DNA from: Comamonas testosteroni
Lineage (GTDB): Bacteria; Pseudomonadota; Gammaproteobacteria; Burkholderiales; Burkholderiaceae_C
Assembly (NCBI RefSeq): GCF_000761245.1
Contig: NZ_AWOR01000026.1
Location: 124,001-188,000, forward strand
Reading direction: 5' to 3'
DNA: 64,000 nucleotides
Positions 9,239 to 19,386 of the stretch are shown one piece after another; position 1 is the first letter of the stretch, and the number at the start of each line of letters is the position of its first letter. The notes under the pieces were generated by a model that worked only from the letters and a program-made list of their open reading frames with translations, was not told the DNA's origin and searched no databases. Both the position numbers and the translations under genes were made by a program.

Positions 9239-10177
9239 ATGCCCAGCTCCCGCGATGTGCTCACCCCCGACAGCCTGGCCATGCTTCAGGCCATTGCCGA
9301 AACCGGCAGCTTTGCTGCCGCTGCGCGCTCCCTGGGCCTGGTGCCCAGTGCGCTGACCTACCGCGTGCGCCAGATCGAAGATGCGCTCGATGTGCTGCTG
9401 TTTGACCGCAGCTCGCGCCATGCCCAGGCCACCGAGGCCGGCCAGGCCTTGCTGCGCGAAGGCGCCCGCCTGCTGCAGGAGATCGACGCCGTGGCGCACC
9501 GCGTCAAGCGCGTGGCCACGGGCTGGGAGCCGCAGCTGACCATCGTCATCGACGGGGCCGTGGCCCGCACACCCATCTTCGAGCTGGTCGAAGCCTTTTA
9601 TGCGCTGACCCCGCCCACCACACTCAAGCTGCGTGACGGCATTCTCAATGGCACGCTGGAAGTGCTGACCAGCGGCCATGCCGATCTGGCCATTGGCGTG
9701 GCGGTCAACACCAGCAATGTCTCCGAGCTGCAGACGCGCGAAATCGGGGAGATGGATTTCGTCTTCGCCGTCGCGCCGCACCACCCGCTGGCCAGGCTCG
9801 ATGAGCCGCTGTCCGACGAGTTGCTGCTGCAGCACCGCATGGTGGCAGTGGCCGACTCTGGCGTGCGCAGCAACACCAGCTTTGGCCTGGTCAACGGCCA
9901 GGACGTGCTCACCGTGGACAGCATGCAGGCCAAGCTGGAGGCCCAGATACGCGGCATTGGCGCCGGCTTTCTGCCTCGCGGCATGGTGCAGGCTTACCTG
10001 GATGCCGGCCTGCTGGTCACAAGACAGGTGCAGCGCGCAAGTCGCAATCTGCGCCTGCACTATGCATGGCCGGGCCCCGCCCACCGCACGCCTGGGCGCG
10101 CCCTTCAATGGTGGCTGACGCAACTGGAAAGCCCTGCCACGCGCAAGGCGCTTATGGAAAACCATCACCGTCAATAA
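9239..10177 (+). CDS. LysR family transcriptional regulator
   Basis: 312-residue LysR-type regulator. The N-terminal winged helix-turn-helix spans about residues 8-65 (MLQAIAETGSFAAAARSLG ... VPSALTYRVRQIE). The substrate-binding domain follows (LTIVIDGAV ... DLAIGVA ... FAVAPHHPLA). Divergent from the pirin-DoxX-WrbA cluster, which it likely controls through the palindrome at 9209-9225. Similar proteins adjoin pirin genes widely. The inducer is unknown. Confidence 0.92.
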   Translation: MPSSRDVLTPDSLAMLQAIAETGSFAAAARSLGLVPSALTYRVRQIEDALDVLLFDRSSRHAQATEAGQALLREGARLLQEIDAVAHRVKRVATGWEPQLTIVIDGAVARTPIFELVEAFYALTPPTTLKLRDGILNGTLEVLTSGHADLAIGVAVNTSNVSELQTREIGEMDFVFAVAPHHPLARLDEPLSDELLLQHRMVAVADSGVRSNTSFGLVNGQDVLTVDSMQAKLEAQIRGIGAGFLPRGMVQAYLDAGLLVTRQVQRASRNLRLHYAWPGPAHRTPGRALQWWLTQLESPATRKALMENHHRQ

Positions 10178-10253
10178 GCTGCTGCGCGTCGCGGCCATCA
10201 CGCGGGAGGTGTAGAGTGAGTTGCGCTGCAACAATTCAGCACAAGCAGCACTT

Positions 10254-10270
10254 GCTATCTTTTGGATAGC
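10254..10270. repeat. Small hairpin, GCTATC-5-GATAGC
   Basis: Perfect 6-bp stem around a 5-base loop in the spacer before the FAD oxidoreductase gene. It resembles the short dispersed hairpins seen between genes of this family; no function is proposed. Confidence 0.4.
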
Positions 10271-10311
10271 TGGCTACGCTAGAACTCAAACGGTGTCGAA
10301 AAGGCTTTTTC

Positions 10312-11427
10312 ATGAATGCTTCCCGCACTCGCGCGTCCGCAACTGCCTCCGCTTCCTCCCCTTCCCCGCATACCGGCGCCAAGCGCATTGCCGTCATTGG
10401 CGCGGGTATTGCAGGTCTGGCCTGTGCCCGCACGCTGATGCAGGCCGGGCATGACGTTCATGTCTATGAGCGCCTGACCCAGGCCGGCGGACGCATGCGC
10501 TCGGTCAGCGGCCCCTACGGCAGCTTTGACATCGGCGCCCAGTTCTTTACCGTACGCGATCCGCGCTTTCAGCAGGTGCTGGACACCACGCCCGGCAATC
10601 TGCGCGCCTGGAGCCTGAACAGCGTGCAGACCCGCAACGCCCAGGGCCGCAGAGTCGACAAGCACACGCCGGTGCGCGAGACCCACTGGGTCGGCATGCC
10701 CGACATGCAATCGCTGCCACTGGCCTGGGCCGCGCCGCTATGGGATGCCGGACGCCTGCATCTGGGCCAGTCGCTGCGCGCCATGAGCCACCACATTGCC
10801 AGCGGCAGCCACCACAGCCGCCACCAATGGTCCCTGATGCTGGATACCGAGGACCACGGCCCGCAAATTGCAGCCGACTTCGATGCTGTGGTGCTGGCCG
10901 TGCCGGCGCCCGTGGCCGCGCAACTGCTGCAGACAGCGCCGCAGGGGGCAACCCTGGCCAGGACCCTGGCCCCCGTGGAAATGGCCCCCTGCTGGGCCAT
11001 GACGCTGTCCTACCCCATGGCCGCGCAGGCCGGCCTGACCACACTGGGCCCGCAGTGGAATGCCGCACGCAGCACGCATGAGCGCGTTGCCTGGGTGGCC
11101 CGTGAGTCCTCCAAGCCCGGCCGCGCCCAGACCGAGCGCTGGACGATTCATGCCAACCCGCTGTGGTCCAACGAGCACCGTCACGACGACGCCACACGCG
11201 TGCTTGCCAAGCTGCAAAAGGCCTTCGGCGAGATTACGGGCATCCGCGTTGCGCCGCGCCATGCCAGTGTCTACCTCTGGCAGCATGCCCAGACACTTGC
11301 GCCGCTGGGCAGACCGTTCAGCCACGACCCCTCGGCAGGCCTGGGCCTGTGCGGAGACTGGTGCATAGGCATGCGGGTGGAAGACGCTTTTGTCTCGGGT
11401 CTGGAGATGGGCCTGGCCCTGGCCTGA
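10312..11427 (+). CDS. FAD-dependent oxidoreductase, renalase-like
   Basis: 371-residue flavoprotein. A dinucleotide-binding motif [15 protein letters not shown] near residue 27 is followed by the acidic strand end VHVYE and the second motif [22 protein letters not shown], as in renalase-like amine oxidase-fold proteins. The C-terminus closes with the FAD-binding [19 protein letters not shown] segment. The first ~20 residues are Ser/Ala/Pro rich and could be a poorly conserved leader. It sits 29 bases before gluQ and may share its transcript. Substrate unknown. Confidence 0.85.
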   Translation: MNASRTRASATASASSPSPHTGAKRIAVIGAGIAGLACARTLMQAGHDVHVYERLTQAGGRMRSVSGPYGSFDIGAQFFTVRDPRFQQVLDTTPGNLRAWSLNSVQTRNAQGRRVDKHTPVRETHWVGMPDMQSLPLAWAAPLWDAGRLHLGQSLRAMSHHIASGSHHSRHQWSLMLDTEDHGPQIAADFDAVVLAVPAPVAAQLLQTAPQGATLARTLAPVEMAPCWAMTLSYPMAAQAGLTTLGPQWNAARSTHERVAWVARESSKPGRAQTERWTIHANPLWSNEHRHDDATRVLAKLQKAFGEITGIRVAPRHASVYLWQHAQTLAPLGRPFSHDPSAGLGLCGDWCIGMRVEDAFVSGLEMGLALA

Positions 11428-11456
11428 GCCAACTGCGCACAGTCAAGGGGCGTAAG

Positions 11457-12527
11457 ATGGCGTCCCTCATGACTGCGGCCCTCTCCCGTCCCTCCTCCAG
11501 CGCTCCCGCCACGGGGCCATATATCGGGCGCTTTGCGCCCTCTCCCACCGGAGCGCTGCATGCCGGCTCTCTGGTCGCGGCGCTGGCCAGCTGGCTGGAT
11601 GCACGCGCCCACCACGGACGCTGGCTGATTCGCATCGAAGACATCGATCCGCCACGCTGCCAGGCTGGCGCCGACCAGGAAATCCTGCGCCAGCTGGCCG
11701 CCTGCGGCCTGCACTCCGATGCCCCCGTGGTCTGGCAGTCGCAGCGCCATGCACTCTATGAAAAGGCGCTGCAACAGCTGCAGGCGCAAAAAATGGCCTA
11801 CCCCTGCGGCTGCACGCGCAAAGACATCGAAGCCGCCTGGCAGGCACAGGGACTGACTCACGAGCGCCATGTGGAGCGGCCCTACCCCGGCACCTGCCGT
11901 CATGGCCTGCAAGGCAAGCCTGCCAGAGCCTGGCGCTTTGCGCTTGAGCAGCAGGTGCATGACTTACAAGAGAATCAACCCGAAACACGCTACCAAAAAG
12001 CGCCAGCAGCTACGCAAAGCATAGCGATTGGGCACTCTTGCCTCGAAAGCAAGCGCCCCGTGCTGCACTGGCAGGACCGGCGTCTGGGCGCGCAGCAGCA
12101 AAACCTGATCACCAGCGTGGGCGACTTTGTGCTGCGCCGCGCGGACGGGCTCTGGGCCTACCAGCTGGCCGTGGTCGTCGACGATGCCGAGCAAGCCATC
12201 ACCGATGTGGTGCGCGGCGAAGACCTGGCCGACAACACCCCGCGCCAGCTCCTGCTGCAACACGCCCTGGACCTGGCCCAGCCGCGCTATCTGCACACGC
12301 CGCTGGTCTGCATGGAAAACGGAGAAAAACTCTCCAAGCAGCATGGCGCGCCCGCCGTGGATGTCAGCCAGCCGCTGGCCGTGCTGTCTGCCGCGGCGCA
12401 GCAGCTGGGCCTGCCACAAGCGCCCGCCGCCCCATGCGGCGCCAACGAAAGCCCCGCAAGCGCCTTGCCTTTGGCGCTGGACTTCTGGGTCCGCTGCTGG
12501 CAGCAAACCTACAATATCGCCCCGTGA
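11457..12527 (+). CDS. gluQ: Glutamyl-Q tRNA(Asp) synthetase
   Basis: 356-residue GluQ-RS (YadB), a tRNA-synthetase paralogue lacking the anticodon domain that glutamylates queuosine in tRNA-Asp. Visible are [15 protein letters not shown] with the HIGH-like HAGS, a zinc-binding CxC and Cys pair ([15 protein letters not shown]) and the KLSKQ loop in place of KMSKS. The protein is ~50 residues longer than E. coli YadB, mainly because of a low-complexity insert near residues 165-200 (codons from about 11,955 to 12,055). ATG 11469 is an alternative start. The stop overlaps the trmB GTG. Confidence 0.9.
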   Translation: MASLMTAALSRPSSSAPATGPYIGRFAPSPTGALHAGSLVAALASWLDARAHHGRWLIRIEDIDPPRCQAGADQEILRQLAACGLHSDAPVVWQSQRHALYEKALQQLQAQKMAYPCGCTRKDIEAAWQAQGLTHERHVERPYPGTCRHGLQGKPARAWRFALEQQVHDLQENQPETRYQKAPAATQSIAIGHSCLESKRPVLHWQDRRLGAQQQNLITSVGDFVLRRADGLWAYQLAVVVDDAEQAITDVVRGEDLADNTPRQLLLQHALDLAQPRYLHTPLVCMENGEKLSKQHGAPAVDVSQPLAVLSAAAQQLGLPQAPAAPCGANESPASALPLALDFWVRCWQQTYNIAP

Positions 12528-13291
12528 CTTCTTCTAATCCAACACCTACCACCGATATGGCCGAAAACGTGCCAGCCGCTGACGCATCCGCAGCATCCCA
12601 AGGCCAGGCGCCCGAAGGCGTGGCCTATCCCAAGACCATCAAAAGCTATGTGCGCCGCGCCGGCCGCACCACCACGGGCCAGGCCAAGGCTTTTGAAGAA
12701 CTGGGTCCGCGCTTCCTGCTGCAGTACCAGAAGGCTCCTTTGGACGCCGCAGCCGCCTACGGCCGCGACGGCAAGCTGATTCTGGAGATCGGCTTCGGCA
12801 TGGGTGAAGCCACCGCCCATATCGCCCGCGTGCGCCCCGACGATAATTTCCTGTGCTGCGAAGTGCACGAGCCCGGCGTGGGCGCGCTGCTCAAGCGCAT
12901 TGGCGAGCAGGAGATCGAAAACATTCGCATCCTGCAGCACGATGCCGTGGAAGTCATCGACAACATGCTGCCCGAAGCCTCGATCGACGGCGTGCACATC
13001 TTCTTTCCCGACCCCTGGCACAAGAAAAAGCACAACAAGCGCCGCCTGATCCAGAGCCCGCTGATCGCCAAGCTGGCCGCTCGCATCAAGCCCGGCGGCT
13101 ACATCCACTGCGCCACCGACTGGGAACCCTATGCGGTGCAGATTCTGGAAGTGCTGAATGCAGAACCCATGCTGCAGAACACGGCCGAGAACTACGCCGA
13201 AAAGCCCGACTACCGCCCGCTGACCAAATTCGAAAACCGCGGCATTCGCCTCGGTCATGGCGTCTGGGACCTGGTGTTCAGGAAAAAGTAA
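12524..13291 (+). CDS. trmB: tRNA (guanine-N7-)-methyltransferase
   Basis: TrmB makes m7G46 in tRNA using S-adenosylmethionine. The SAM loop [15 protein letters not shown] and the signature [15 protein letters not shown] are both present. I place the start at GTG 12524 because it overlaps the gluQ stop (GTGA), suggesting translational coupling; ATG 12557 would give 244 residues and is equally possible because the first ~40 residues are not conserved. Forms a tRNA-modification pair with gluQ. Confidence 0.93.
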   Translation: MTSSNPTPTTDMAENVPAADASAASQGQAPEGVAYPKTIKSYVRRAGRTTTGQAKAFEELGPRFLLQYQKAPLDAAAAYGRDGKLILEIGFGMGEATAHIARVRPDDNFLCCEVHEPGVGALLKRIGEQEIENIRILQHDAVEVIDNMLPEASIDGVHIFFPDPWHKKKHNKRRLIQSPLIAKLAARIKPGGYIHCATDWEPYAVQILEVLNAEPMLQNTAENYAEKPDYRPLTKFENRGIRLGHGVWDLVFRKK

Positions 13292-13293
13292 TA

Positions 13294-13370
13294 CCCCCTG
13301 AGGCGCTTTGCGCCTTCCCCTAGCCGGGCGCCCCCTTTCTCTACGCGCTTCGCGCTATGGAAGGGGGACG
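13294..13370. repeat. Intergenic hairpin-rich repeat of the Comamonadaceae type
   Basis: CCCCCTGAGGCGCTTTGCGC begins a run of nested hairpins: GGCGC-TTT-GCGCC, CGCGC-TT-CGCG, and outer arms CCCCCTTTCT against GGAAGGGGG. I recognise this as a dispersed repeat common between genes in Comamonas, Acidovorax and relatives (recalled, not searched). Confidence 0.6.
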
Positions 13371-13453
13371 ATGCCTTCGCCGCGAGGCGGCTCTTGCTCG
13401 GCATCTCGGATTTTGGTCAGCGCCAGTCGGAAGGGTTTCGCTCCAAACCATAA

Positions 13454-13480
13454 AAAACGCTCCTCATTGAGGAGCGTTTT
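13454..13480. terminator. Bidirectional terminator between trmB and alaS
   Basis: AAAACGCTCCT (13,454-13,464) pairs with AGGAGCGTTTT (13,470-13,480) over a 5-base loop, with A and T runs on either side, so it can stop transcription from both convergent genes. Confidence 0.9.
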
Positions 13481-13522
13481 GTTTTGGGGCAAGGCAGCCT
13501 GGACTGCCTTTTGACGCTCGCC

Positions 13523-13567
13523 TTACAGGCGCTCGGCTCAGAGGCGCTCGGCTCAGAGGCGCTCGGC
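13523..13567 (-). repeat. Triplicated 15-bp 3' end of alaS, including its stop codon
   Basis: On the minus strand the unit GCCGAGCGCCTCTGA occurs twice, followed by GCCGAGCGCCTGTAA. Each encodes Ala-Glu-Arg-Leu-stop, so the natural C-terminus and stop of AlaRS are repeated three times in frame. The first TGA terminates translation; the others are backups. Confidence 0.9.
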
Positions 13568-16177
13568 CGCCCAGGCCTGCACGCTGGCCAGCGCTGCGGG
13601 CACGGCTGCGGCATCGGTGCCGCCGGCCATGGCCATATCGGGCTTGCCACCGCCCTTGCCGCCCACTTGCTGGGCCACAAAGTTCACCAGCTCGCCGGCC
13701 TTGACCTTGGCGGTCTCGGCCTTGGTCACGCCAGCAGCCAGCTGCACCTTGTCGCCGTCCACGGCGGCCAGCACGATCACGGCAGCACCCAGCTTGTCCT
13801 TGAGCTTGTCCATGGTGTCGCGCAAGGTCTTGGCGTCCGCTCCTTCGAGCTTGGCGGCCAGCACCTTCACGCCATTGACATCGGCAGCCTGCGTGACCAG
13901 CTCGTCGCCCTGGCTGGAAGCCAGCTTGCCCTTGAGCGCAGCGATTTCCTTTTCCAGTGCCTTGATCTGATCCAGCGCACCGCCGATGCGGTTGGTCAGC
14001 TCGGCCGCAGGGGCCTTGAAAGCGGCTGCGGCCTGGTCCACGGTGGACTCCAGCGACTGCAGATAGGCCAGCGCGTTCTCGCCGGTAATGCCTTCGATAC
14101 GGCGCACGCCAGCGGCCACGCCGGATTCGCCCACCACCTTGAACAGGCCGATGTCGCCGGTACGGCTGACGTGAGTGCCACCGCAGAGCTCGCGGCTTGT
14201 GCCGATATCCAGCACGCGCACGGTTTCACCGTACTTCTCGCCGAACAGCATCATGGCGCCGGTCTTCTGGGCCGACTCGATGTCCATCACGCGCGCATCG
14301 GTGGCGGTGTTGGCCAGCACCTCGGCATTGACGCGGGCTTCGATCTCGCGGATCTGCTCGGCCGTCACGGGGGCGTTGTGCGCAAAGTCGAAACGGGTGC
14401 GCTCGGCATTGACCAGCGAGCCCTTTTGCTGCACATGGCCGCCCAGCACTTCGCGCAAGGCCTTGTGCATGATGTGGGTGACCGAGTGGTTGCGCATCGT
14501 GGCGGCGCGCACGGCGGTATCCACCTGCGCCTCAACGGCATCGCCCACCTTCAGGCTGCCGGCTTCCAGCACGCCATGGTGACCGAATACATCGGCCTTG
14601 ATCTTGAGCGTGTCTTCCACGGCAAAGCGGTTGCCGCCCGCAACAATCACGCCCTGGTCGCCGACCTGGCCGCCGGATTCGGCGTAGAAGGGGGTCGTAT
14701 CCAGCACCACGACACCATTTTGGCCGGCCTGGAGTTCGTTCACGCTCACGCCATCGGCGTACAGCGCGACGATCTTCGCAGCCTCGGCCAGCTTGTCGTA
14801 GCCGGTGAACACATTGGCGTCACCCGTGTATTCCAGCGCACGGTCCATCTTGAACTTGCCGGCTGCGCGGGCAGTTTCCTTCTGGTGCTGCATGGCGGCG
14901 TTGAAGCCGGCCTCGTCCACCGTCACACCGCGCTCGCGCGCCACGTCGTTGGACAGGTCCAGCGGGAAGCCGTAGGTGTCGTGCAGCTTGAAGGCCACAT
15001 CGCCGGGCAGCACCTTGACGTCACCGGCCAGCGCGCTGTCCAGAATTTCCATGCCGTTGGCTAGGGTCTCGAAGAAGCGCTCTTCCTCGGCCTTGAGCAC
15101 GCTGGTGATATGCGCTTCCTGCTCCTTGAGCTTGGGGTAGGCATCGCCCATCTGCACCACCAGATCGGCCACCAGCTTGTGGAAGAAGGGAGTCTTCTGG
15201 CCCAGCTTGTAGCCGTGACGGATGGCGCGGCGGATGATGCGGCGCTGCACATAGCCACGACCTTCGTTGGAAGGAATCACGCCGTCGGACACCAGGAAGG
15301 AAGTCGCGCGGATATGGTCGGCAATCACCTTGAGCGAAGGAGTGCTCAGATCTTCGATGTGGGTTTCGCGGCCGGCAGCCTTGATCAATGCCTGGAACAG
15401 GTCGATCTCGTAGTTGCTGTGCACATGCTGCAAGATGGCTGCCAGGCGCTCCAGACCCATGCCGGTATCCACGCAAGGTGCAGGCAGCTTGACCACGGAG
15501 CCGTCTTCCTTCATGTCGAACTGCATGAACACGTGGTTCCAGATCTCGATGAAGCGGTCGCCGTCTTCTTCCGGGCTGCCGGGAGGGCCGCCGGCAATGT
15601 GCTCGCCGTGGTCGTAGAAGATTTCCGAGCAGGGGCCGCAGGGGCCAGTGTCGGCCATCATCCAGAAGTTGTCGCTCTTGTACTTGCCGCCCTTGTTGTC
15701 GCCGATGCGGATGATGCGCTCGGCAGGCAGGCCGATGACGTTCTTCCAGATGTCATAGGCCTCGTCGTCTTCGTGATAGACCGTGGCCAGCAGCTTCTCG
15801 GCGGGCAGGCCGAAGACCTTGGTCAGCAGCTCCCAGCCCCACTCGATGGACTCCTTCTTGAAGTAGTCGCCGAAGGACCAGTTGCCCAGCATTTCGAAGA
15901 ACGTGTGGTGGCGCGCGGTGTAGCCCACGTTTTCCAGGTCGTTGTGCTTGCCGCCGGCGCGCAGGCAGGCCTGCACCGATGTTGCGCGGTTGTAGGGGCG
16001 CTTGTCCGTGCCCAGGAACACGTCCTTGAACTGCACCATGCCGGAGTTGGTGAACATCAGCGTCGGATCGTTGCCGGGAACCAGCGAGCTGGACGCGACA
16101 ACCGTGTGGCCCTTGGAAGCGTAGAAATCCAGGAACGTCTTGCGGATGTCCGCAACGGAAAAAGTGGGTGTACTCAT
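13553..16177 (-). CDS. alaS: Alanine--tRNA ligase
   Basis: 874-residue alanyl-tRNA synthetase, close to the 876 residues of the E. coli enzyme. The catalytic core starts with [14 protein letters not shown]. The editing domain has its zinc ligands HSVTH and CGGTHV (spelled [12 protein letters not shown] and [12 protein letters not shown]), and a C-terminal coiled-coil/C-Ala domain follows. ATG 16177 was chosen because [13 protein letters not shown] matches known starts; the frame open to 16,261 adds an unlikely leader. The 3' end lies in the 15-bp triplication. Confidence 0.97.
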   Translation of the reverse strand: MSTPTFSVADIRKTFLDFYASKGHTVVASSSLVPGNDPTLMFTNSGMVQFKDVFLGTDKRPYNRATSVQACLRAGGKHNDLENVGYTARHHTFFEMLGNWSFGDYFKKESIEWGWELLTKVFGLPAEKLLATVYHEDDEAYDIWKNVIGLPAERIIRIGDNKGGKYKSDNFWMMADTGPCGPCSEIFYDHGEHIAGGPPGSPEEDGDRFIEIWNHVFMQFDMKEDGSVVKLPAPCVDTGMGLERLAAILQHVHSNYEIDLFQALIKAAGRETHIEDLSTPSLKVIADHIRATSFLVSDGVIPSNEGRGYVQRRIIRRAIRHGYKLGQKTPFFHKLVADLVVQMGDAYPKLKEQEAHITSVLKAEEERFFETLANGMEILDSALAGDVKVLPGDVAFKLHDTYGFPLDLSNDVARERGVTVDEAGFNAAMQHQKETARAAGKFKMDRALEYTGDANVFTGYDKLAEAAKIVALYADGVSVNELQAGQNGVVVLDTTPFYAESGGQVGDQGVIVAGGNRFAVEDTLKIKADVFGHHGVLEAGSLKVGDAVEAQVDTAVRAATMRNHSVTHIMHKALREVLGGHVQQKGSLVNAERTRFDFAHNAPVTAEQIREIEARVNAEVLANTATDARVMDIESAQKTGAMMLFGEKYGETVRVLDIGTSRELCGGTHVSRTGDIGLFKVVGESGVAAGVRRIEGITGENALAYLQSLESTVDQAAAAFKAPAAELTNRIGGALDQIKALEKEIAALKGKLASSQGDELVTQAADVNGVKVLAAKLEGADAKTLRDTMDKLKDKLGAAVIVLAAVDGDKVQLAAGVTKAETAKVKAGELVNFVAQQVGGKGGGKPDMAMAGGTDAAAVPAALASVQAWAAERL

Positions 16178-16387
16178 GGTGTTTGGTATGAAGACGCCTG
16201 CATGACGTCTGCGATCAGTACGGCCCGGCGCTGCTTTTTCAGGAGCTGCGCAGACAGGCAAATCAGCCGAACATTATAGGTTTGCGGCTACATACCCGCG
16301 CGGCCTTGTGCCGATAACAGCGATCATGAATTTTCATGCGTTGCATTAATGTCTTGATCATCGGCTTGCGCATAATCGGCAACCACT

Positions 16388-16681
16388 ATGAGCGACACAC
16401 CCCAAACCGAGACCTCCAAACCCGCTGCCCCTGCCAAAAACCGCCTGGTGGTCTGGCTCATCGCCCTGCCCGTGATCATCTTTGGCGCGCTCATGCTCAT
16501 CGGCCAGTTCATGGACGATCCGCTCAGCAAGCAGCGCTGGACGGAAGCGGAAACCATCAAGATCTGCTGGAAACAGACGGCCAAGCCCGAGGCCGAGCGC
16601 AAGACCCAGGAGTTCAAAACCCCTCAGGACTGCGAACGCCTGGAGTTCGATTTCAAGACCCGCTACGGCGAAAACCCGTAA
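16388..16681 (+). CDS. Small single-pass membrane protein of unknown function
   Basis: 97 residues: a soluble N-terminus of ~20 residues, one transmembrane helix (about residues 20-41, VVWLIALPVIIFGALMLIGQ), then a hydrophilic domain with two Cys (ICWKQ and PQDCERL) that could form a disulfide outside the membrane. No family recognised. Coding-like composition and a position between alaS and the DUF4259 gene support a real gene. Confidence 0.65.
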   Translation: MSDTPQTETSKPAAPAKNRLVVWLIALPVIIFGALMLIGQFMDDPLSKQRWTEAETIKICWKQTAKPEAERKTQEFKTPQDCERLEFDFKTRYGENP

Positions 16682-16733
16682 GGCAGCTGCCGCGGCGCAA
16701 GCCACAAGCCTGCGCCGTGCATGACTGCAGCAC

Positions 16734-17132
16734 TTATTCTTCGCCCCAGTCTTCGTCCGCGCCCTCTTCCTCGTCTGCTGCAGCCAGCGCAATCATGCGA
16801 TCGAAGGTCTCGATGATCGCGATGCGGCGATCCTGCTTGTAGCCCTCCTCGGGCTCCAGCTCGTCGATGCTCTGGTCCCAGGCCTGCAGATAAGTGGCTT
16901 TCCATTGCTCCACCGTCTGCAGATCCGGCCAAAGCGGATGCATGCCGCCCTCGGCCATGGCGCACAGCAGCTCAATGCGGCAAGGCACCAGATCCGACTC
17001 CGTCTCCCCCGCCTGCAAGGCCTCGGGCGAGTCCAGGGCCTCGGCAATTTCATCGATGAGCTGGCCCGTGATATCGGCCAGCCAGTCCAATGCGGTGTCG
17101 TTATCGAAATTGCCGTGCGACCAAGTGCCCAT
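16734..17132 (-). CDS. DUF4259 domain-containing protein
   Basis: 132 residues beginning MGTWSHGNFDNDTALDWLAD, the hallmark start of DUF4259 proteins. The C-terminus is very acidic (ADEEEGADEDWGEE). Function unknown; family members are small cytoplasmic proteins. Convergent with the small membrane protein gene and upstream of smpB on the same strand. Confidence 0.85.
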   Translation of the reverse strand: MGTWSHGNFDNDTALDWLADITGQLIDEIAEALDSPEALQAGETESDLVPCRIELLCAMAEGGMHPLWPDLQTVEQWKATYLQAWDQSIDELEPEEGYKQDRRIAIIETFDRMIALAAADEEEGADEDWGEE

Positions 17133-17235
17133 GACCCAACTCCTTGCTGCGGTTAATCAGAAAAGCAAGGCCCAACATAGCGGGCCTTGATGTCAGAACT
17201 GTGTCAGTCCGGGCAGTCGATCCAGGCGCGGCAGG

Positions 17236-17709
17236 TCAACGGTTGCGATTTTTCATGGCGCGCTCCACCTCGCGCTTGCCTTCGCGGTCCTTGATCACAT
17301 CGCGCTTGTCATGCTCGGCCTTGCCCTTGGCCAGGGCAATCTCGCATTTCACGTAACCGTTCTTCCAGTGCAGATTGATGGGCACCAGGGTATAGCCCTT
17401 TTGCTCGACCTTGCCGACGAGGCGCTTGATCTCGTCCTTTTTCAAGAGCAGCTTCTTGATACGAGCCGAGTCGGGATTGACGTGGGTGGAAGCCGTCTTG
17501 AGCGGGTTGATCTGGCAGCCCAGCAGGAACAGCTCGCCGTCCTTGATCAGCACATAGCCATCGGTGAGCTGCACCTTGCCGCTGCGCAGGGCCTTGACCT
17601 CCCAGCCGTGCAGCACCATGCCGGCTTCGTGGCGCTCCTCGAAGAAATAGTTGAAAGCTGCTTTTTTATTGTCGGCAATGCGCGACGATGTTTCTGGTTT
17701 CTTGGCCAT
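17236..17709 (-). CDS. smpB: SsrA-binding protein
   Basis: 157-residue SmpB, the partner of tmRNA in rescuing stalled ribosomes. Family signatures are visible: [34 protein letters not shown], and the basic C-terminal tail [19 protein letters not shown] that enters the mRNA channel. Divergent from ratA, an arrangement common in betaproteobacteria. Confidence 0.96.
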   Translation of the reverse strand: MAKKPETSSRIADNKKAAFNYFFEERHEAGMVLHGWEVKALRSGKVQLTDGYVLIKDGELFLLGCQINPLKTASTHVNPDSARIKKLLLKKDEIKRLVGKVEQKGYTLVPINLHWKNGYVKCEIALAKGKAEHDKRDVIKDREGKREVERAMKNRNR

Positions 17710-17868
17710 GGAATATTAGTTGCAGGCGGACCGGAGATGAAAGCTCTCCCTACAATACTGGATTGCCGTCTCGCCTCTGAGCGATGATTTTAGTTTCGCA
17801 TCGCGCCTCTGGGTGCATTGGCCTAGGCCAATTCCCTGCTCTTGCGCCCTGCTGATTGCTCTTTGTTC

Positions 17869-18321
17869 ATGAAAAACGTCAACAAGTCCGTCCTCATCTG
17901 GTACAGCCCCGAAGAAATGTTTGCCCTCGTGACGGACGTGGCCCACTATGCCGACTTTCTGCCCTGGTGCGATCATGCCAAGATTCTGGAGCAGGACGAC
18001 ACAGGTATGACAGCCGAGGTGGGTATTGCGTTCAGCGGACTGCGCAAGTCTTTCGTGACGCGCAACACGAACAGTAGCATGGATAACGGCGGCAAGCAGG
18101 TCAGCATGCGTCTGGTCAAGGGACCTTTCTCGCGTCTTGAAGGCCACTGGCGCTTTCATCCTGTAGGCGACGGCACGCAGCGCGCCTGCAAGGTCGAGCT
18201 GCAGCTGGACTATGGCTTCGACAACGGTGCCGTCGCCGCCATCATCGGCCCGGTCTTCGACCGCATCGCTGGCTCCATGGTCGACGCCTTCATCAAGCGA
18301 GCCGAGCAGATCTATGGCTGA
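17869..18321 (+). CDS. ratA: RatA-type ribosome association / coenzyme Q-binding START-domain protein
   Basis: 150-residue START/polyketide-cyclase-fold protein (RatA/YfjG). Conserved features: VLIWYSPEEMFALVTDVAHY, DFLPWC, and the C-terminal IIGPVFDRIAGSMVDAFIKRA helix. RatA blocks 50S joining in E. coli, while mitochondrial Coq10 homologues bind quinone; which applies here is open. ATG 17869 gives the conserved start. Its stop overlaps the rnfH start by 8 bases, and ratA-rnfH is a classic pair. Confidence 0.93.
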   Translation: MKNVNKSVLIWYSPEEMFALVTDVAHYADFLPWCDHAKILEQDDTGMTAEVGIAFSGLRKSFVTRNTNSSMDNGGKQVSMRLVKGPFSRLEGHWRFHPVGDGTQRACKVELQLDYGFDNGAVAAIIGPVFDRIAGSMVDAFIKRAEQIYG

Positions 18322-18676
18322 TGCTCTGCCGCAGCTGATCGACATCACGGTGTGCATCTCGCCTTGCCCCGGCACCGTGCAGGAGGCCTTGCTGCAGCTT
18401 CCCGCAGGCAGCACCGTTCAGCAGGCGCTGCACGCCGTGACCGCATCAACAGCCTTGCCGGATGTGCAACTGCCCGAAGCCTCGGCCGGCATGGTCGGAA
18501 TCTGGGGCAAGGTCGCGAATCCGGGCCAGGCGCTCAAGCATGGCGATCGCCTGGAGGTCTATCGACCGCTGACCGTAGACCCCAAGGTCGCCCGACGCGA
18601 ACGCTTTGCCCGCCAGGGCGCGCGCAGCGCCGGACTGTTCAAACGCCAAAGAGACGGAGCCAAGGCGGGTTATTAG
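18314..18676 (+). CDS. rnfH: RnfH family ubiquitin-like protein
   Basis: 120-residue RnfH, a small beta-grasp protein. ATG 18314 overlaps the end of ratA. The sequence shows IDITVCISPCPGTVQEALLQ and the conserved GIWGKVANPGQALKHGDRLE - VYRPLTVDPKVARRERF block. Its biochemical role remains undefined. A strong terminator follows. Confidence 0.92.
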   Translation: MADALPQLIDITVCISPCPGTVQEALLQLPAGSTVQQALHAVTASTALPDVQLPEASAGMVGIWGKVANPGQALKHGDRLEVYRPLTVDPKVARRERFARQGARSAGLFKRQRDGAKAGY

Positions 18677-18690
18677 CCCAACAGGACTCA

Positions 18691-18720
18691 AAAAAAGCGC
18701 CTTCAGCAGGCGCTTTTTTT
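18691..18720. terminator. Terminator after ratA-rnfH
   Basis: AAAGCGCCT pairs with AGGCGCTTT around the 5-base loop at 18,703-18,707, with A and T runs on either side. Confidence 0.9.
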
Positions 18721-18724
18721 TATC

Positions 18725-18785
18725 GAGATCCCGGCGAAGAGCTCGGCGAAGTTTCCGGCGAAGATCCCTGCGAAGACCCCCGCGC
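18725..18785. repeat. Imperfect 12-bp tandem repeat after the DUF4124 gene
   Basis: Four to five units of the form CGGCGAAGANCC follow one another directly beyond the stop of the DUF4124 gene (on its 3' side). On the minus strand they could add a Ser-Pro-type repeat if the stop were lost. Confidence 0.6.
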
Positions 18786-19289
18786 CTATTGCGCCGGCTC
18801 TGCCATAGGTCCGCAATCGGAAGCGATCACGCCATCGGCGCGCTTGATCTCGGCATCGCGTGCGGCCTCATCCATGAAGCCACGCTCGCCCTTGGCATCC
18901 ACATGAGAGAGCAAGCGGCCCGACGCCAGGGTTGCCTTGGCCTGCCTGGCACGATTGCAGTTGTCCTGGCGCTGCTTTTCCTTTTGCAGTCTGTCGGCCT
19001 GGGCCTTGGCAGCTTCCTGCTCCTGCTGCTTGCGCTTTTGCTCTTCCAGGCCTTTGTCCACACCAACTTGCGCCACGGGCTTGGCCGCGCTGACCTCCGG
19101 CACCGCCGAAGGTGCTGCGGGCCTGGCACCGCCGGGGCTGCTCAAAATATTCTTGGCGGGGATATCGGCCGGCGGAGCCCTGTCGCTGAACACCTTGCGC
19201 CCCTGACCGTCAATCCATTGCCACTGGGCAATTGCGGGGACCGTGCAGCAGGCAATGGCTGCAAACAAAGCGAACTTGATGGCGTGCAT
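18786..19289 (-). CDS. DUF4124 domain-containing exported protein
   Basis: 167 residues. A Sec signal peptide [22 protein letters not shown] is followed by the DUF4124 motif [26 protein letters not shown], then a charged Gln/Lys/Ala coiled-coil stretch ([20 protein letters not shown]). DUF4124 is a short periplasmic domain of unknown role, common in betaproteobacteria. Start set at 19289 by the signal peptide. Divergent from guaB, as in many relatives. Confidence 0.88.
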   Translation of the reverse strand: MHAIKFALFAAIACCTVPAIAQWQWIDGQGRKVFSDRAPPADIPAKNILSSPGGARPAAPSAVPEVSAAKPVAQVGVDKGLEEQKRKQQEQEAAKAQADRLQKEKQRQDNCNRARQAKATLASGRLLSHVDAKGERGFMDEAARDAEIKRADGVIASDCGPMAEPAQ

Positions 19290-19386
19290 GGAGTCAATAA
19301 GTCTTGGACTGGCGTTGGGGATTCTGGGTCGCGAGCCCACATTGTGCGGCAAGTCGCAGGTACAATCTTTCTTTTGGAGCCATCAC

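Noticed and set aside
13484-15064. Plus-strand 526-codon open frame
   Set aside because: Antisense to alaS with Gly/His/Leu shadow composition.
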